Below are positions 8,543 through 17,320 of a DNA stretch of 64,000 bases, in pieces. The notes under the pieces are model-generated. The model was not told the origin of the DNA, searched no databases, and saw nothing but the letters and a program-made list of their open reading frames with translations. Source of the DNA: Sphingobium limneticum (lineage in GTDB: Bacteria; Pseudomonadota; Alphaproteobacteria; Sphingomonadales; Sphingomonadaceae); assembly GCF_008710155.1 (NCBI RefSeq), contig NZ_VYPZ01000011.1:1-64000 (forward strand). The letters are read 5' to 3'. Positions within the stretch are counted from its first letter, which is position 1. Every line of letters begins with the position of its first letter. Both the position numbers and the translations under genes were made by a program.

Positions 8543-9480
8543 GACAGTCTCCATGCAAATAGTCCGGCGATCAGCCCCAGCAGCAGGCAGGCCCGCAGAT
8601 AAACGCGCAAAGCCGCGTCGATATCATCCGCGCTCAGGTCGCTCCGTCCCGACCCAATCCACGCTTTGTCCTGCGCCACGCCATCATAGGCGATCGGCCC
8701 GGCCAGAGAAAAATGCAGCGCGCCAGCCATCGCCGCCTCCGGCCACCCCGCATTGGGCGAGGCATGACGCCCGGCATCGCGCAGCATAGTGCCCCATCCG
8801 CCGCCACCAGCCACACAGAGCAGCAAGCCCGACAACCGCGCGGGAATAAGGTTGAGCAGGTCGTCCAGCCGCGCCGCCGCCCATCCGAAGGCACGCCAGC
8901 GCGGCTCGCGATGGCCGATCAGGCTGTCGGCGGTATTGATCGCCTTATAGGCCCAAAGGCCCGGCAACCCGCCCAGCATCAACCAGAACAGCGGCGCCAC
9001 CACCCCGTCGCAAAAACTTTCGGCGAGACTCTCGATCGCCGCCCGCGCCACACCCGCTTCGTCCAACCGCGCGGTATCGCGCCCCACGATCATGCTGACG
9101 GCCGCGCGTGCATCCTCGATCCGCCTGTCGTGCAACGGCACAGCGACAGCGCGGACATGGCGATAAAGGCTGCCCGCTGCCATGCCCGGTACGGCCATCA
9201 GAGTGATGCCGATCCAGGCCCAACGTCCCGCGACCAGCCGCAATCCCTGCTCCAGCAAAAGGCCGCCGCCGACCGCCAGAATAAGCAGCAGCAGAACGCA
9301 AAGGATGCCGGCAAGCCTGCGCCACCCCTCGGCGCTTTCCGGTCGGTTCCATGTCTTTTCACACCATGCGATGATGGCAGCGAAGGCCCCCACCGGATGC
9401 CCGATCCGGCGATGCAGCGCATTGGGCCAGCCAATGACCGCCTCGACCGCCAGGGCCAAAACCGCCACCGGCTCAACCAT
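8539..9480 (-). CDS. cbiB: Adenosylcobinamide-phosphate synthase
   Basis: A 313-aa integral membrane protein that joins the aminopropanol (phosphate) arm to adenosylcobyric acid. The start MVEPVAVLALAVEAVIGWP fits the family; sequences such as LAESFCDGVVAPLFW and AYKAINTADSLIGHR are typical of CbiB/CobD. The ATG at 9480 overlaps the end of the upstream decarboxylase gene by eight bases, and the stop overlaps cobU, so translation is coupled along the operon. The long open frame upstream of 9480 is excluded because it lies inside the decarboxylase gene. Confidence 0.93.
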   Translation of the reverse strand: MVEPVAVLALAVEAVIGWPNALHRRIGHPVGAFAAIIAWCEKTWNRPESAEGWRRLAGILCVLLLLILAVGGGLLLEQGLRLVAGRWAWIGITLMAVPGMAAGSLYRHVRAVAVPLHDRRIEDARAAVSMIVGRDTARLDEAGVARAAIESLAESFCDGVVAPLFWLMLGGLPGLWAYKAINTADSLIGHREPRWRAFGWAAARLDDLLNLIPARLSGLLLCVAGGGGWGTMLRDAGRHASPNAGWPEAAMAGALHFSLAGPIAYDGVAQDKAWIGSGRSDLSADDIDAALRVYLRACLLLGLIAGLFAWRLS

Positions 9481-10453
9481 GGGCCAGCGCCTCGTCCAGT
9501 CTCGCAAGGCTGTCTGCGCCTTGTGGCAAGCCGATCCGCAGCCAACGCGCATTCTCATCGAACGGACGGGTCAGGATCGCCTGTCGAGCCAGACGCTCGA
9601 ACAGCGCCATCGCATTGTCCGTCTCGATCAGCCGGAACAGCGGGCACACGCCTTGCGGTTCTAGATCATGGGCGCGCAGCACGTCATCCAGCGCCGCCGC
9701 TTGCGCGATCAACTGTATCCGCATGGTGACGATCCAGTCGCGATCGGCGTAGGCGGCGGCCCCGATCACAAGCGCGGCCGTGGAGAGCGGCCAACTTCCC
9801 AGCCTCTCGCGAAAACGCGCGATGATGGACCGCGGGCCGATCACGAAGCCGAGGCGCAACCCGGCCAGACCGAAAAATTTGCCGAAGGAACGAAAGATAA
9901 TCAGGCGCTGCGCATCCTCGATCCGATGCGCCAGGCTGCTCTCCGGCCGGTAATCGGCATAGGCCTCGTCCAGCACCAGCCAGCCGCAGCTATCCGTCTG
10001 CCGGTGCAACAACCCGTCCAGCGCTTCCCGGTCCAAAAGGCGACCATCGGGATTATTGGGATTGGCGAGCAGCAATATCTTGCCGGCCGGGTCATCCCGA
10101 TCAGGCGCAAAAGCCCGGCTGTCGGGCCGAATGTCGCGATGGGTGCGATAGCAGGCCGCGCCGTGGAGCAGATCCCCCGGCAACAATTCCCCCAACAACC
10201 GCAACCCCGCTTCGCTGCCCGGCACAGCACAGAGATGCGAGGGATCCACACCGAAATGCGCCGCCGCATTATGTTCCAGCACCGCCAATTGCGCATCGTC
10301 GGGCAACGCCCGCCAGTTGAAAGCCGGCGCTTTCTCCACCGGCCAACTGTCTGGGTTGATCCCGGTCGACAAGTCCATCCACGGCGCCTGCCCATCACCG
10401 AAAATCCGCCGCGCCGCGTCTAGCTTGCCACCATGAAAGGTCCAGCCTGTCAT
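9473..10453 (-). CDS. cobD: L-threonine-O-3-phosphate decarboxylase (PLP-dependent)
   Basis: A 326-aa class I/II aminotransferase-fold protein. It makes (R)-1-amino-2-propanol phosphate, the linker of the lower loop of B12. Seen are the opening FHGGKLDAARRIFGD, the DLSTGINPDSWP motif, the NPNNPDGR motif, the LDEAYADYRPE motif and the PLP lysine in SFGKFFGLAGLRLGF. The ATG at 10453 overlaps the cobS stop as ATGA. Naming differs between systems: this is CobD of Salmonella and CobC of Pseudomonas denitrificans. The frame is open further upstream to 10642, but that part overlaps cobS and is not coding. Confidence 0.94.
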   Translation of the reverse strand: MTGWTFHGGKLDAARRIFGDGQAPWMDLSTGINPDSWPVEKAPAFNWRALPDDAQLAVLEHNAAAHFGVDPSHLCAVPGSEAGLRLLGELLPGDLLHGAACYRTHRDIRPDSRAFAPDRDDPAGKILLLANPNNPDGRLLDREALDGLLHRQTDSCGWLVLDEAYADYRPESSLAHRIEDAQRLIIFRSFGKFFGLAGLRLGFVIGPRSIIARFRERLGSWPLSTAALVIGAAAYADRDWIVTMRIQLIAQAAALDDVLRAHDLEPQGVCPLFRLIETDNAMALFERLARQAILTRPFDENARWLRIGLPQGADSLARLDEALAHG

Positions 10454-11169
10454 ACGACGCGCAATAGGATCAGCATGACCAGCAACAGCCCGCTTTCCAA
10501 CAGTTCGATGCCTGCGCCATGGCTGTCCCCTGATATGCCGCCAATGCGTGTCTTCACCCACCAGCCCCACAGGCCGATGAGCGGCAAAGTCCCCATCAAC
10601 GCCGGGCACCACCACGCAGCCAGCATCAGCACCGCCGTCCACAGGCCCAAATCGACCGGACGGACGGCAAGGCGAAAGCGGGTACCCAGTCCATCATGCA
10701 ACGGCGGCAAGCAACGGCTCCACCAGAGCGGTGCGGTTCGCGCCGCGAACGGGATGAAAGCAAGGGCGCCGATCGCTCCGGCTTCGATCAGGCCGTGCAG
10801 CAATATCAGCTTGGCGATGAGTTGCAGTGCCACGCCCGTCACGCCCATAGCGCCGACATGCGGATCGGCCAGCACCGCCAAAAGCCGGTCGCGCCCCTTA
10901 TGGGCGGCGGCGTGCGCATCGGCCAGATCCGCCAGCCCATCCAGATGCAGCGCGCCCGTTACCCAGACCCAGGCCAGTAATCCCAGCAGCGCCCCGGTCC
11001 ATGGGTCGATCCGTCCGCCGCCCCATGCCGCGCCGGCGACGACCGCCCCGACAACCATCCCTGCCAGCGGAAACCAGCGGATGGAGCATGCAAAATCATC
11101 CGCATTGGCCACGATTTGCGGCATTGGCAGGCGAGTCAGGAATTGGAGCGAGAGGATCAAACCCTTCAT
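10450..11169 (-). CDS. cobS: Cobalamin synthase (adenosylcobinamide-GDP ribazoletransferase)
   Basis: A 239-aa polytopic membrane enzyme that joins AdoCbi-GDP and alpha-ribazole (phosphate). The N-terminal LQFLTRLPMP and the conserved HLDGLADLADAHAA motif are clear. The start at 11169 overlaps the alpha-ribazole phosphatase stop by four bases. The family commonly measures 240-260 aa, so this is full length. Confidence 0.94.
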   Translation of the reverse strand: MKGLILSLQFLTRLPMPQIVANADDFACSIRWFPLAGMVVGAVVAGAAWGGGRIDPWTGALLGLLAWVWVTGALHLDGLADLADAHAAAHKGRDRLLAVLADPHVGAMGVTGVALQLIAKLILLHGLIEAGAIGALAFIPFAARTAPLWWSRCLPPLHDGLGTRFRLAVRPVDLGLWTAVLMLAAWWCPALMGTLPLIGLWGWWVKTRIGGISGDSHGAGIELLESGLLLVMLILLRVV

Positions 11170-11735
11170 GTCGTCAGCCCGACAATCTGCGCCCAGCGTC
11201 GCTCGCCCGGCCAGAGACGTAGGGTGAGGCAGGCGGCATAGGGCAAGTCGAACGCCCACAGCTGGCGCTGCTCGAAACCGCATAGAAGCGCCAGCGCCGC
11301 CCGCATCGCGCCGCCATGAGTCACGACCAGCGCCGGTTCCGCCGGCAGCGCCGCGATTGCCGCATCGACCCGCCCCGTCAGCGCAGACCAGCGTTCGCCA
11401 CCGGGCGGCGGGCAGGCATCGGGATCGGCGTAGAAATCTGCCAATGTACCGGCATCCAGCGTCGCCGGATGGACCCCATCCCAGGCACCAAAGTCCAGTT
11501 CACGCCAGCGGGAATCGATCTGGGGCAGGATGTCACACCGAATGGCGATAGCGTCGGCCCCTTGCCGCGCGCGCAGCAGGTCGGAAGAGATGATCGCCGA
11601 CACCGCCAACGATTCCGCGCGTGCGACGCAGGCCGCTATGCCCGCATCCGTGGCGGGCCAGTCCTTATGCCCCAGCAACCGCCCGGTGACGACAGGCGCG
11701 CCATGCCGCATCAGGTGGAGCAGCCGGCCCGTCAT
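11166..11735 (-). CDS. cobC: Alpha-ribazole phosphatase (histidine phosphatase family)
   Basis: A 189-aa phosphoglycerate-mutase-like phosphatase. The catalytic histidine lies in LLHLMRHG near the N-terminus, with the second-half motif VTHGGAMRAAL. It removes the phosphate from alpha-ribazole-5'-phosphate or adenosylcobalamin phosphate. The ATG at 11735 shares a base with the cobT stop (TGATG); a GTG one codon earlier is an alternative. The role is taken from its position between cobT and cobS, since this phosphatase superfamily has many substrates. Confidence 0.88.
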   Translation of the reverse strand: MTGRLLHLMRHGAPVVTGRLLGHKDWPATDAGIAACVARAESLAVSAIISSDLLRARQGADAIAIRCDILPQIDSRWRELDFGAWDGVHPATLDAGTLADFYADPDACPPPGGERWSALTGRVDAAIAALPAEPALVVTHGGAMRAALALLCGFEQRQLWAFDLPYAACLTLRLWPGERRWAQIVGLTT

Positions 11736-12748
11736 CACCCGGCCGATACGCCGGCATCGACAAAGGTCGCCATCTGGTCATGCGCCGCGAGTGCCGATCG
11801 GATGACCGCTGCGGCCACCGCGCCGCCGCTCCCTTCGCCCAATCGCATGTCGAGGTCGAGCAGCGGGCTCAGGCACAGTCGCTCCAGCAATCGTCCGTGC
11901 GCCGCTTCGGCTGACAGATGCCCGGCCAATATATGGTCGGTGATGGATGGCATTGCAGCGGCCAGCGGCGCCAGCGCAGCACCGCAGATGAAGCCGTCCA
12001 GCACCACCGGCACATGGTGAAGGCGCGCGGCCAGCATCGCCCCGGCGATCGCCACGATTTCTCGCCCGCCGACCCGACGCAACGTCTCGAACGGCGTCGC
12101 GGGCGCGTGGGCATGGCAGGCGATGGCCAACTCGACCACCTCTCGCTTGACCTCCAGACCATGACCGCCGACGCCCGTTCCGGCGCCGACCCAGTCCGTC
12201 GCGTTACCGCCGAAACTGCGCTGGCACAAAGCCGCCGCCGCCGTCGTGTTGCCGATCCCCATTTCACCGAGCAGCAGCAGGTCCAGTCCCGGTTCGACCG
12301 CTTCCGCGCCGATATTGAGCGCAATCAGACATTCGGCTTCGTTCATCGCCGGTTCGACCGTGAAATCGGCCGTCGGCTGGTCCAGCGCGATCGGCACGAC
12401 GCGCAAGTCCAGCCCGGCCGCGCCCGCCAAGGCATTGATCGCCGCCCCGCCGCGCGCGAAATTGGCAACCATCTGCGCGGTCACTTCGGGCGGAAAGGCG
12501 CTGACCCCATAGCGGGTCACGCCGTGATTACCGGCAAAGATCACCGCGCGCCCACGATCGACCCGTGGACGCGCGCGCCGCTGCCAACCCGCCATGAAGA
12601 TGGCAATCTCTTCCAGCCGGCCGAGCGATCCGGCAGGCTTGGTCAGTTGCGCCTGTCGCGCGCCGGCCGCCGCCCGGCAAGGCGCATCGGCAGCCGGTAG
12701 GGACGCCAAGGCGGCATCGAACGCCGCAACGGTTGGGAATAGGCTCAT
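11735..12748 (-). CDS. cobT: Nicotinate-nucleotide--dimethylbenzimidazole phosphoribosyltransferase
   Basis: A 337-aa enzyme that activates the lower ligand, making alpha-ribazole phosphate from nicotinate mononucleotide. Diagnostic are TKPAGSLGRLE near residue 36, FAGNHGV at about 71, the glycine-rich LLLGEMGIGNTTAAAAL and the catalytic glutamate at about 305 in RLGEGSGGA. It overlaps both neighbours by a few bases. Full length for the family. Confidence 0.95.
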   Translation of the reverse strand: MSLFPTVAAFDAALASLPAADAPCRAAAGARQAQLTKPAGSLGRLEEIAIFMAGWQRRARPRVDRGRAVIFAGNHGVTRYGVSAFPPEVTAQMVANFARGGAAINALAGAAGLDLRVVPIALDQPTADFTVEPAMNEAECLIALNIGAEAVEPGLDLLLLGEMGIGNTTAAAALCQRSFGGNATDWVGAGTGVGGHGLEVKREVVELAIACHAHAPATPFETLRRVGGREIVAIAGAMLAARLHHVPVVLDGFICGAALAPLAAAMPSITDHILAGHLSAEAAHGRLLERLCLSPLLDLDMRLGEGSGGAVAAAVIRSALAAHDQMATFVDAGVSAG

Positions 12749-13152
12749 GTCGCGACGAAACCCGGCGGCGGCGTCCGCACGATGAAATGCCCCTTCACCC
12801 CCTGCGGCCAGTCGGCATAACGCACCTGCCCATGCTCGCTTTCAGCATGATGGACGGCATAGTCCAGGATCGCGCGCGCCGCGTCCTCATCCGGCGTAAA
12901 GCGGCCCAGCACATAGCCGATCTTGCCCGGCGCGCGCAGATGGACGGTGCAATGGTCGGAACAGGCGAAGAGACAGGGCATATCCTGCACCGCTACCGCG
13001 TCATAACGATCCGAGCCAGCCTTGACCCTGCGCAACGCTTCCGCCAGCCGGGCGCCGCCGCGCACGCCCTCTCCATCCTCCCGCGCGTCCGCCGAATGAC
13101 GGCAGCTGCTGCATACTACCACCGCCGGGCCATCCTCGACCGCGCGCAGCAT
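12745..13152 (-). CDS. DUF1636 predicted metal-binding protein
   Basis: A 135-aa protein with cysteines spaced CSSC near residue 15 and PCLFACSDHC near residue 58, a pattern of thioredoxin-like [2Fe-2S] ferredoxins and of the DUF1636 family. DUF1636 genes are often found inside cobalamin clusters, but the function is not established; metal delivery or a redox role are possibilities. The ATG at 13152 overlaps the upstream stop (TGATG) and its stop overlaps cobT, so it is a fixed member of the riboswitch-controlled operon. The open frame upstream of this ATG is not coding. Confidence 0.75.
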   Translation of the reverse strand: MLRAVEDGPAVVVCSSCRHSADAREDGEGVRGGARLAEALRRVKAGSDRYDAVAVQDMPCLFACSDHCTVHLRAPGKIGYVLGRFTPDEDAARAILDYAVHHAESEHGQVRYADWPQGVKGHFIVRTPPPGFVAT

Positions 13153-13694
13153 CAGACGGCCACTCCGGCGCGCAGCAAGCCGCCGCGATCGAGCAGATAT
13201 TGCAACCCCAGCAACCCGCCCAGGATCATGGCGTAGCGGACGAACTGCCGCGCCAATATGTCCGGCGCGAACGCCGCCCAACCGGAATTAAGCAGCACGG
13301 CCCCGCCCAGAACGACAAGCTTGAACGCGACGAATGCCACGCCATAGGCGGCCGCCAGCCGGAGCGCAGGATGTGCTCCAGCCGATCGACCGGCCACCCA
13401 ACCCGCGCACATCACCGCCGCGATCGCGGCCAGCGCCATGGTTACGGCCCAGAAGGCGTTCTCGGCGGTCATCTGATAGCCAAGCAGGCAATATCCCACC
13501 CCCTGCGACACCGCCCAGGCGGCGAGCATCAGGATGATGCCTTCCTGTCGCCGAACATACAGCGCAGCGATGGCGGCGAGCGCGGGAAAGGGCGTGGCGC
13601 AGGCCAGCACCAGTGTCGTCACGGTGCTGGCCACCGTCATCAGTCCCACCCACAGATGGCGGGCGGTGGCAGGGGACAGGCTATCCATAGTCAT
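13152..13694 (-). CDS. Cobalamin-operon integral membrane protein of unknown function
   Basis: A protein of about 180 aa with five or six hydrophobic helices and only short polar ends. It sits between btuB and the DUF1636 gene and is coupled to both. No named family is recognised with confidence; the position fits a small transport-associated membrane protein, for example for cobalt or a corrinoid. The ATG at 13694 has GGGAG only three bases upstream, so the second ATG two codons later (13688) may be the real start. Confidence 0.6.
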   Translation of the reverse strand: MTMDSLSPATARHLWVGLMTVASTVTTLVLACATPFPALAAIAALYVRRQEGIILMLAAWAVSQGVGYCLLGYQMTAENAFWAVTMALAAIAAVMCAGWVAGRSAGAHPALRLAAAYGVAFVAFKLVVLGGAVLLNSGWAAFAPDILARQFVRYAMILGGLLGLQYLLDRGGLLRAGVAV

Positions 13695-13714
13695 GCACTC
13701 CCGTTCATAGGATA

Positions 13715-15667
13715 TCAAAACCGTGCCCTCAGGCCGGCATGGATGCTGCGCCCCAACTGACCATAGCGACGCGCCGTCTCATAATAGTCGTCGAACAGAT
13801 TTTCGACCCGACCAAACAGCGTCAGCTTGTCCAGCACCGGCATTTCGGCGCGCAGGTCGACCAGCGTATAGGCATCGTTCACGAACGGCGCCACGGTCGC
13901 GCTCGTCCGCGCCGCATCCAGCGCCTTACCCGACCAACGGACTGCGACCGCCGTGCTCAGGCCGAAGGTCCAGTCATAGCGCAGCGTGCCATTGGCCGCA
14001 TGACGCGGACGCCGCGCCAACTGGTTGCCATAGTTGAGGCCGGGCGAGCGATCCTCCGCCGATACCCAGCTATAATTGCCGTCCAGCGTCAATCGACCGA
14101 CATGCGCGACCCCGGCCAGTTCCAGCCCGTGCGCCTCGCTGCGCTGGACATTGGCGTAATAGCCCAAGCGCGGCATGGTCGTGCCGGGCGCATAGCAAAG
14201 CGGCGGCCGGTTGGTCGTCGGGCAACCATTATAGGTGATGAGATTATCGGTGCTGCGGTCGAACCAGGTGGCCGACAGGATCAAGCCATGGTCGAACAGA
14301 TGCTGTTCGATACCCGCATCCCAGCCGTGCGACTTTTCCGGCACCAGCGCCATATTCCCATAGTCGCTATAGAGTTGATAAAGCGTCGGCGCCTTGAACC
14401 CCTCACCATAGCTCGCGCGCAGAATCGTGCTGTCCTTGGCCAGCGCCCAGGCCGCGCCTGCGCCGAAGACGGTATTGCCGCCGAAGGTCGAATGATGGTC
14501 GTAGCGCACCCCACCATTAAGGGTCAGCCCGGCCAGCGGTTCGACATTGAGTTGCGCATAAAGGCTGTCGATATCGGCCGATCCACGGATGGTCGCGTAG
14601 GAGGCCAGGCTGTTGGGGGGCGATGCGGTGCGCATCCGCTGCTCTTCGCGTTCCGCGCCGAAAGTCGCCGTCCATCCCTGCCCGATCGTCAGCACGCCCT
14701 GATATTCGTAGCGGTTGGTTTCGCCCTTGGCCGCGAAGCTGAGCGGGCGCTGCTTGCGCGACGGATTGATATTGTCGCGTATCGTTTCGCTACGGCTGAA
14801 GGACAGACGGTTGTGCAGTGCCCCGCCGAACAGGTCGGCATTCAGGCCCGCATAGCCGATCCACTCCTCGGTCTGCGAATATTCCGGACTGTCGGGCACG
14901 GTCCCGGCGCTGTCGATATCGGTACGGCCCTTGGCATAATAGCCCCGCATATCGACCGACACACCCGGCGCCAGTGCAACGCCCAGCCGGCCATTGAGCG
15001 TGCTGTTGCTATAGCCGTCCTTCTCCTTGGCGCCATAGCGCGGGCTGATCGCGGAAATCCCCTGCGTCGTAAAGCGGCTGCCTGCGACCTGCCAATCGAG
15101 CGCCCCCTGCCGACCGCCCAGCGCGGCGCGGGCGCTGACGGTGTCGCGCGATCCCGCATCGATATCGAAGCTGCCTTCGATCGGCCGCTGCGCGCGCGCC
15201 GTCACGACATTGACGACGCCGCCGATCGCCTGGCTGCCCCACAGAATCGACTGCGGCCCGCGCAAAATCTCGATCCGGTCGATATCGCCGGTCATCAGCG
15301 TCGCGAAATTATAGCCGCCGCCGGTCGAGGACGGATCGGCCAGCTTGACGCCATCGATCACCAGCACGGTCTGATCGGCCTCCGCACCGCGGATACGGAT
15401 CGACGTCGCCGTGCCATAGCCGCCATTGCGGGTGAAGCTGATGCCGGGCGTGCGGATCAGCAGGTCCGATACGGTGAGAGCCTGCGCGGCGTCGATCGCC
15501 GCCTTGTCGAGCACGGTGATGCTCGAGGCCACCTGCTCGATCGCCTGCGGCTGGCGCAGCGCCGTGACGATCACCTCGCTCGCATCCTCGGCCATGGCCG
15601 GCGTCGAGAAGCCGGGGATGGACAGGCCCGCCAGAATGAAAAGTCCGCTTTTTGAAATCCAGTGCAT
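13715..15667 (-). CDS. btuB: TonB-dependent vitamin B12 receptor
   Basis: A 650-aa outer membrane receptor. The ATG at 15667 follows GGGGGA and starts a signal peptide ending in TPAMA. Then come the TonB box-like EVIVTALR, the plug (SIRIRGAEADQTVLVIDGVKL, RIEILRGPQSILWGSQAIGGVVNVVT) and a barrel with a terminal Phe, as in BtuB. Regulation by the cobalamin riboswitch about 170 nt upstream supports the B12 assignment strongly. It is the first gene of the nine-gene leftward operon, so uptake and late assembly are controlled together. Confidence 0.93.
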   Translation of the reverse strand: MHWISKSGLFILAGLSIPGFSTPAMAEDASEVIVTALRQPQAIEQVASSITVLDKAAIDAAQALTVSDLLIRTPGISFTRNGGYGTATSIRIRGAEADQTVLVIDGVKLADPSSTGGGYNFATLMTGDIDRIEILRGPQSILWGSQAIGGVVNVVTARAQRPIEGSFDIDAGSRDTVSARAALGGRQGALDWQVAGSRFTTQGISAISPRYGAKEKDGYSNSTLNGRLGVALAPGVSVDMRGYYAKGRTDIDSAGTVPDSPEYSQTEEWIGYAGLNADLFGGALHNRLSFSRSETIRDNINPSRKQRPLSFAAKGETNRYEYQGVLTIGQGWTATFGAEREEQRMRTASPPNSLASYATIRGSADIDSLYAQLNVEPLAGLTLNGGVRYDHHSTFGGNTVFGAGAAWALAKDSTILRASYGEGFKAPTLYQLYSDYGNMALVPEKSHGWDAGIEQHLFDHGLILSATWFDRSTDNLITYNGCPTTNRPPLCYAPGTTMPRLGYYANVQRSEAHGLELAGVAHVGRLTLDGNYSWVSAEDRSPGLNYGNQLARRPRHAANGTLRYDWTFGLSTAVAVRWSGKALDAARTSATVAPFVNDAYTLVDLRAEMPVLDKLTLFGRVENLFDDYYETARRYGQLGRSIHAGLRARF

Positions 15668-15835
15668 GATAATCCCCCAGTCTTTGACAGGACCGGGCGG
15701 GCGCGGCGCGACAGCGATGCCGAACGCCAATGCGCACGACTTCACCGCCGCGCGAATCCGCACGGTCAGCTTGTCGTTGCGCGAGGATATCCTCGTTCGA
15801 CCGGCACACCCTGTCCGGACGAAGAACGACCGCGA
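15668..15835 (-). promoter_or_regulatory. Leader between the riboswitch and btuB
   Basis: A 168-nt leader that must hold the expression platform. It contains a perfect 14-bp palindrome, CGAGGATATCCTCG at 15782-15795, and the btuB ribosome binding site GGGGGA. No stem followed by a T-run is visible, so control of translation start seems likelier than termination. This is an inference. Confidence 0.45.
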
Positions 15836-16010
15836 CAGGCAGGTCTCCTGGCTTGCGGGTCCATGCCGTTTCGAAGCGCCTTCTCGGGATCATGATCCCA
15901 ATGGCCTGTGCCTCGATGGCTCGCCGCTCACAGTTGCAGGGGCAGCCGGGGTCTTGAACCCCGTTCCCTTTTGATCCCCTTGCGGGGAACCTGACGCAAG
16001 GGCCGCCGTA
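15836..16010 (-). promoter_or_regulatory. Cobalamin (AdoCbl) riboswitch
   Basis: Read on the minus strand this region holds the conserved elements of the cobalamin riboswitch in order: GGTTCCCCGC near the 5' end, the core CTGCCCCTGCAACTGTGAG, and the B12 box GCCAGGAGACCTGCC near 15840-15858. It starts just after the cobB stop and precedes btuB. It should lower expression of btuB and the following cobalamin genes when B12 is plentiful. The exact edges are estimated from the conserved motifs. Confidence 0.95.
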
Positions 16011-16021
16011 ATGGAGTTGGA

Positions 16022-17320
16022 TCAGGCGATCAAGTGGAAGAAGCCGCCCGTCACATGGCCCGCCCGATGGCCGGCGGGCGCAAGTGGTTGTCCCTCCGCA
16101 TCGGCCATGTCGGCCAGCGCTTCGCCTTCGCTGGCGGTGATCGTCGCATAATGAAATTCATGGCCCAGCAATGGCTGTCCGGCAGGAGCGAAGCTGCTAT
16201 TCTGGCGCAACCGGGCTCGGCGATAGCCCAATGTCCTGCGCCGCTGTGCGAAACTACTGTCCATCGGCAGCAGGCCCGCCATGGCATGCACCGCGCCATC
16301 CCCATCTTCCAGCGTGCGGCCCAGCACCATGTAACCGCCGCACTCGCCATGAACCGGTCGATTTTGCGCGAAGGTGCGAAGGCCCGTCAGGAAATGGTGA
16401 TTGGCCGCGATCCGCCCGGCATGGAGTTCGGGATAGCCGCCCGGCAGCCAGCAGGCATCGCAATCGGCCGGCGGCGCTTCGTCCGCCAGCGGAGAGAAGA
16501 AGTGCAGCTCCGCCCCGGCCGATCGCCACCAATGCGCCATATGGGGGTAGAAGAAGCTGAAAGCCGCATCGCGGGCGATGGCGATCCGTTGCCCCGGCGG
16601 ATGGATGCCCGGATTGAGTGCCGGAAAATCCGCCGTCGCTCCGGCCGCGGCATGGATCGCATCCAGATCGCATTGCGCCGCTACGCGCTGCGCGATCGCC
16701 GCGATCCCCGCTTCCAGTTCATCCGTTTCGCCCGCCTGCACCAGACCCAGATGGCGCGACGGCATGGCCAGCCCCTCATCGGTTGAAATCGCGCCCAGCA
16801 GGGGCAGGCCGATGCGGGCAAAGCCATCCTCTATCATGCGGCGATGGCGGGGGCTGGCCACCCGGTTGGCGATCACGCCGGCAATGGCGGGCGCGCCCGG
16901 AAAGGTCGCGCAGCCATGCGCCACCGCTGCCACCGTCTGCGCTGCGGCGCGGGCATCGACGACCAGCAGCATCGGCCAGTCCAGCAGGTGCGCGACATCG
17001 GCGGAGGCGCCTGACCGACCTTCCGCCCGTGCGCCGTCATAAAGGCCCATCGCCCCTTCTGCGACAACGAGTTGGACAGTGGATGCGACATGTGCGGCCA
17101 GCCCGCGCAGCATGGCCGGCGCCATGGCGAACCCGTCCAGATTGATCGAGGGCCGCCCGGTCGCGGCCGCGTGAAAGGCCGGATCGATATAGTCCGGCCC
17201 GCATTTGGCGCCCTGCACGGCGAGGCCGCGATCGGCAAAGGCCCGTTGCAGGCCGATCGTCACCATCGTCTTGCCGGCGCCCGACGCAGGGGCGCCGATG
17301 ATCAGCCCTTTTCCAAGCAT
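16022..17320 (-). CDS. cobB: Cobyrinic acid a,c-diamide synthase
   Basis: A 432-aa glutamine amidotransferase of the CobB/CbiA family, which amidates the a and c side chains of cobyrinic acid with ATP. The P-loop GAPASGAGKT is at the N-terminus, KCGPDYIDPAFH and NLDGFAM follow, and the GATase nucleophile is Cys327 in HGECGGYMVLG. The ATG at 17320 overlaps the stop of the upstream TetR gene (TGATG). It lies upstream of the riboswitch and so is probably not under its control in the same way as btuB. No corrin-ring or cobalt-insertion genes accompany it in the window. Confidence 0.93.
   Translation of the reverse strand: MLGKGLIIGAPASGAGKTMVTIGLQRAFADRGLAVQGAKCGPDYIDPAFHAAATGRPSINLDGFAMAPAMLRGLAAHVASTVQLVVAEGAMGLYDGARAEGRSGASADVAHLLDWPMLLVVDARAAAQTVAAVAHGCATFPGAPAIAGVIANRVASPRHRRMIEDGFARIGLPLLGAISTDEGLAMPSRHLGLVQAGETDELEAGIAAIAQRVAAQCDLDAIHAAAGATADFPALNPGIHPPGQRIAIARDAAFSFFYPHMAHWWRSAGAELHFFSPLADEAPPADCDACWLPGGYPELHAGRIAANHHFLTGLRTFAQNRPVHGECGGYMVLGRTLEDGDGAVHAMAGLLPMDSSFAQRRRTLGYRRARLRQNSSFAPAGQPLLGHEFHYATITASEGEALADMADAEGQPLAPAGHRAGHVTGGFFHLIA

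Noticed and set aside
13739..15655. Plus-strand open frame of 638 codons opposite btuB
   Set aside because: It is a shadow of btuB with no recognisable motif; the riboswitch supports the minus-strand gene.
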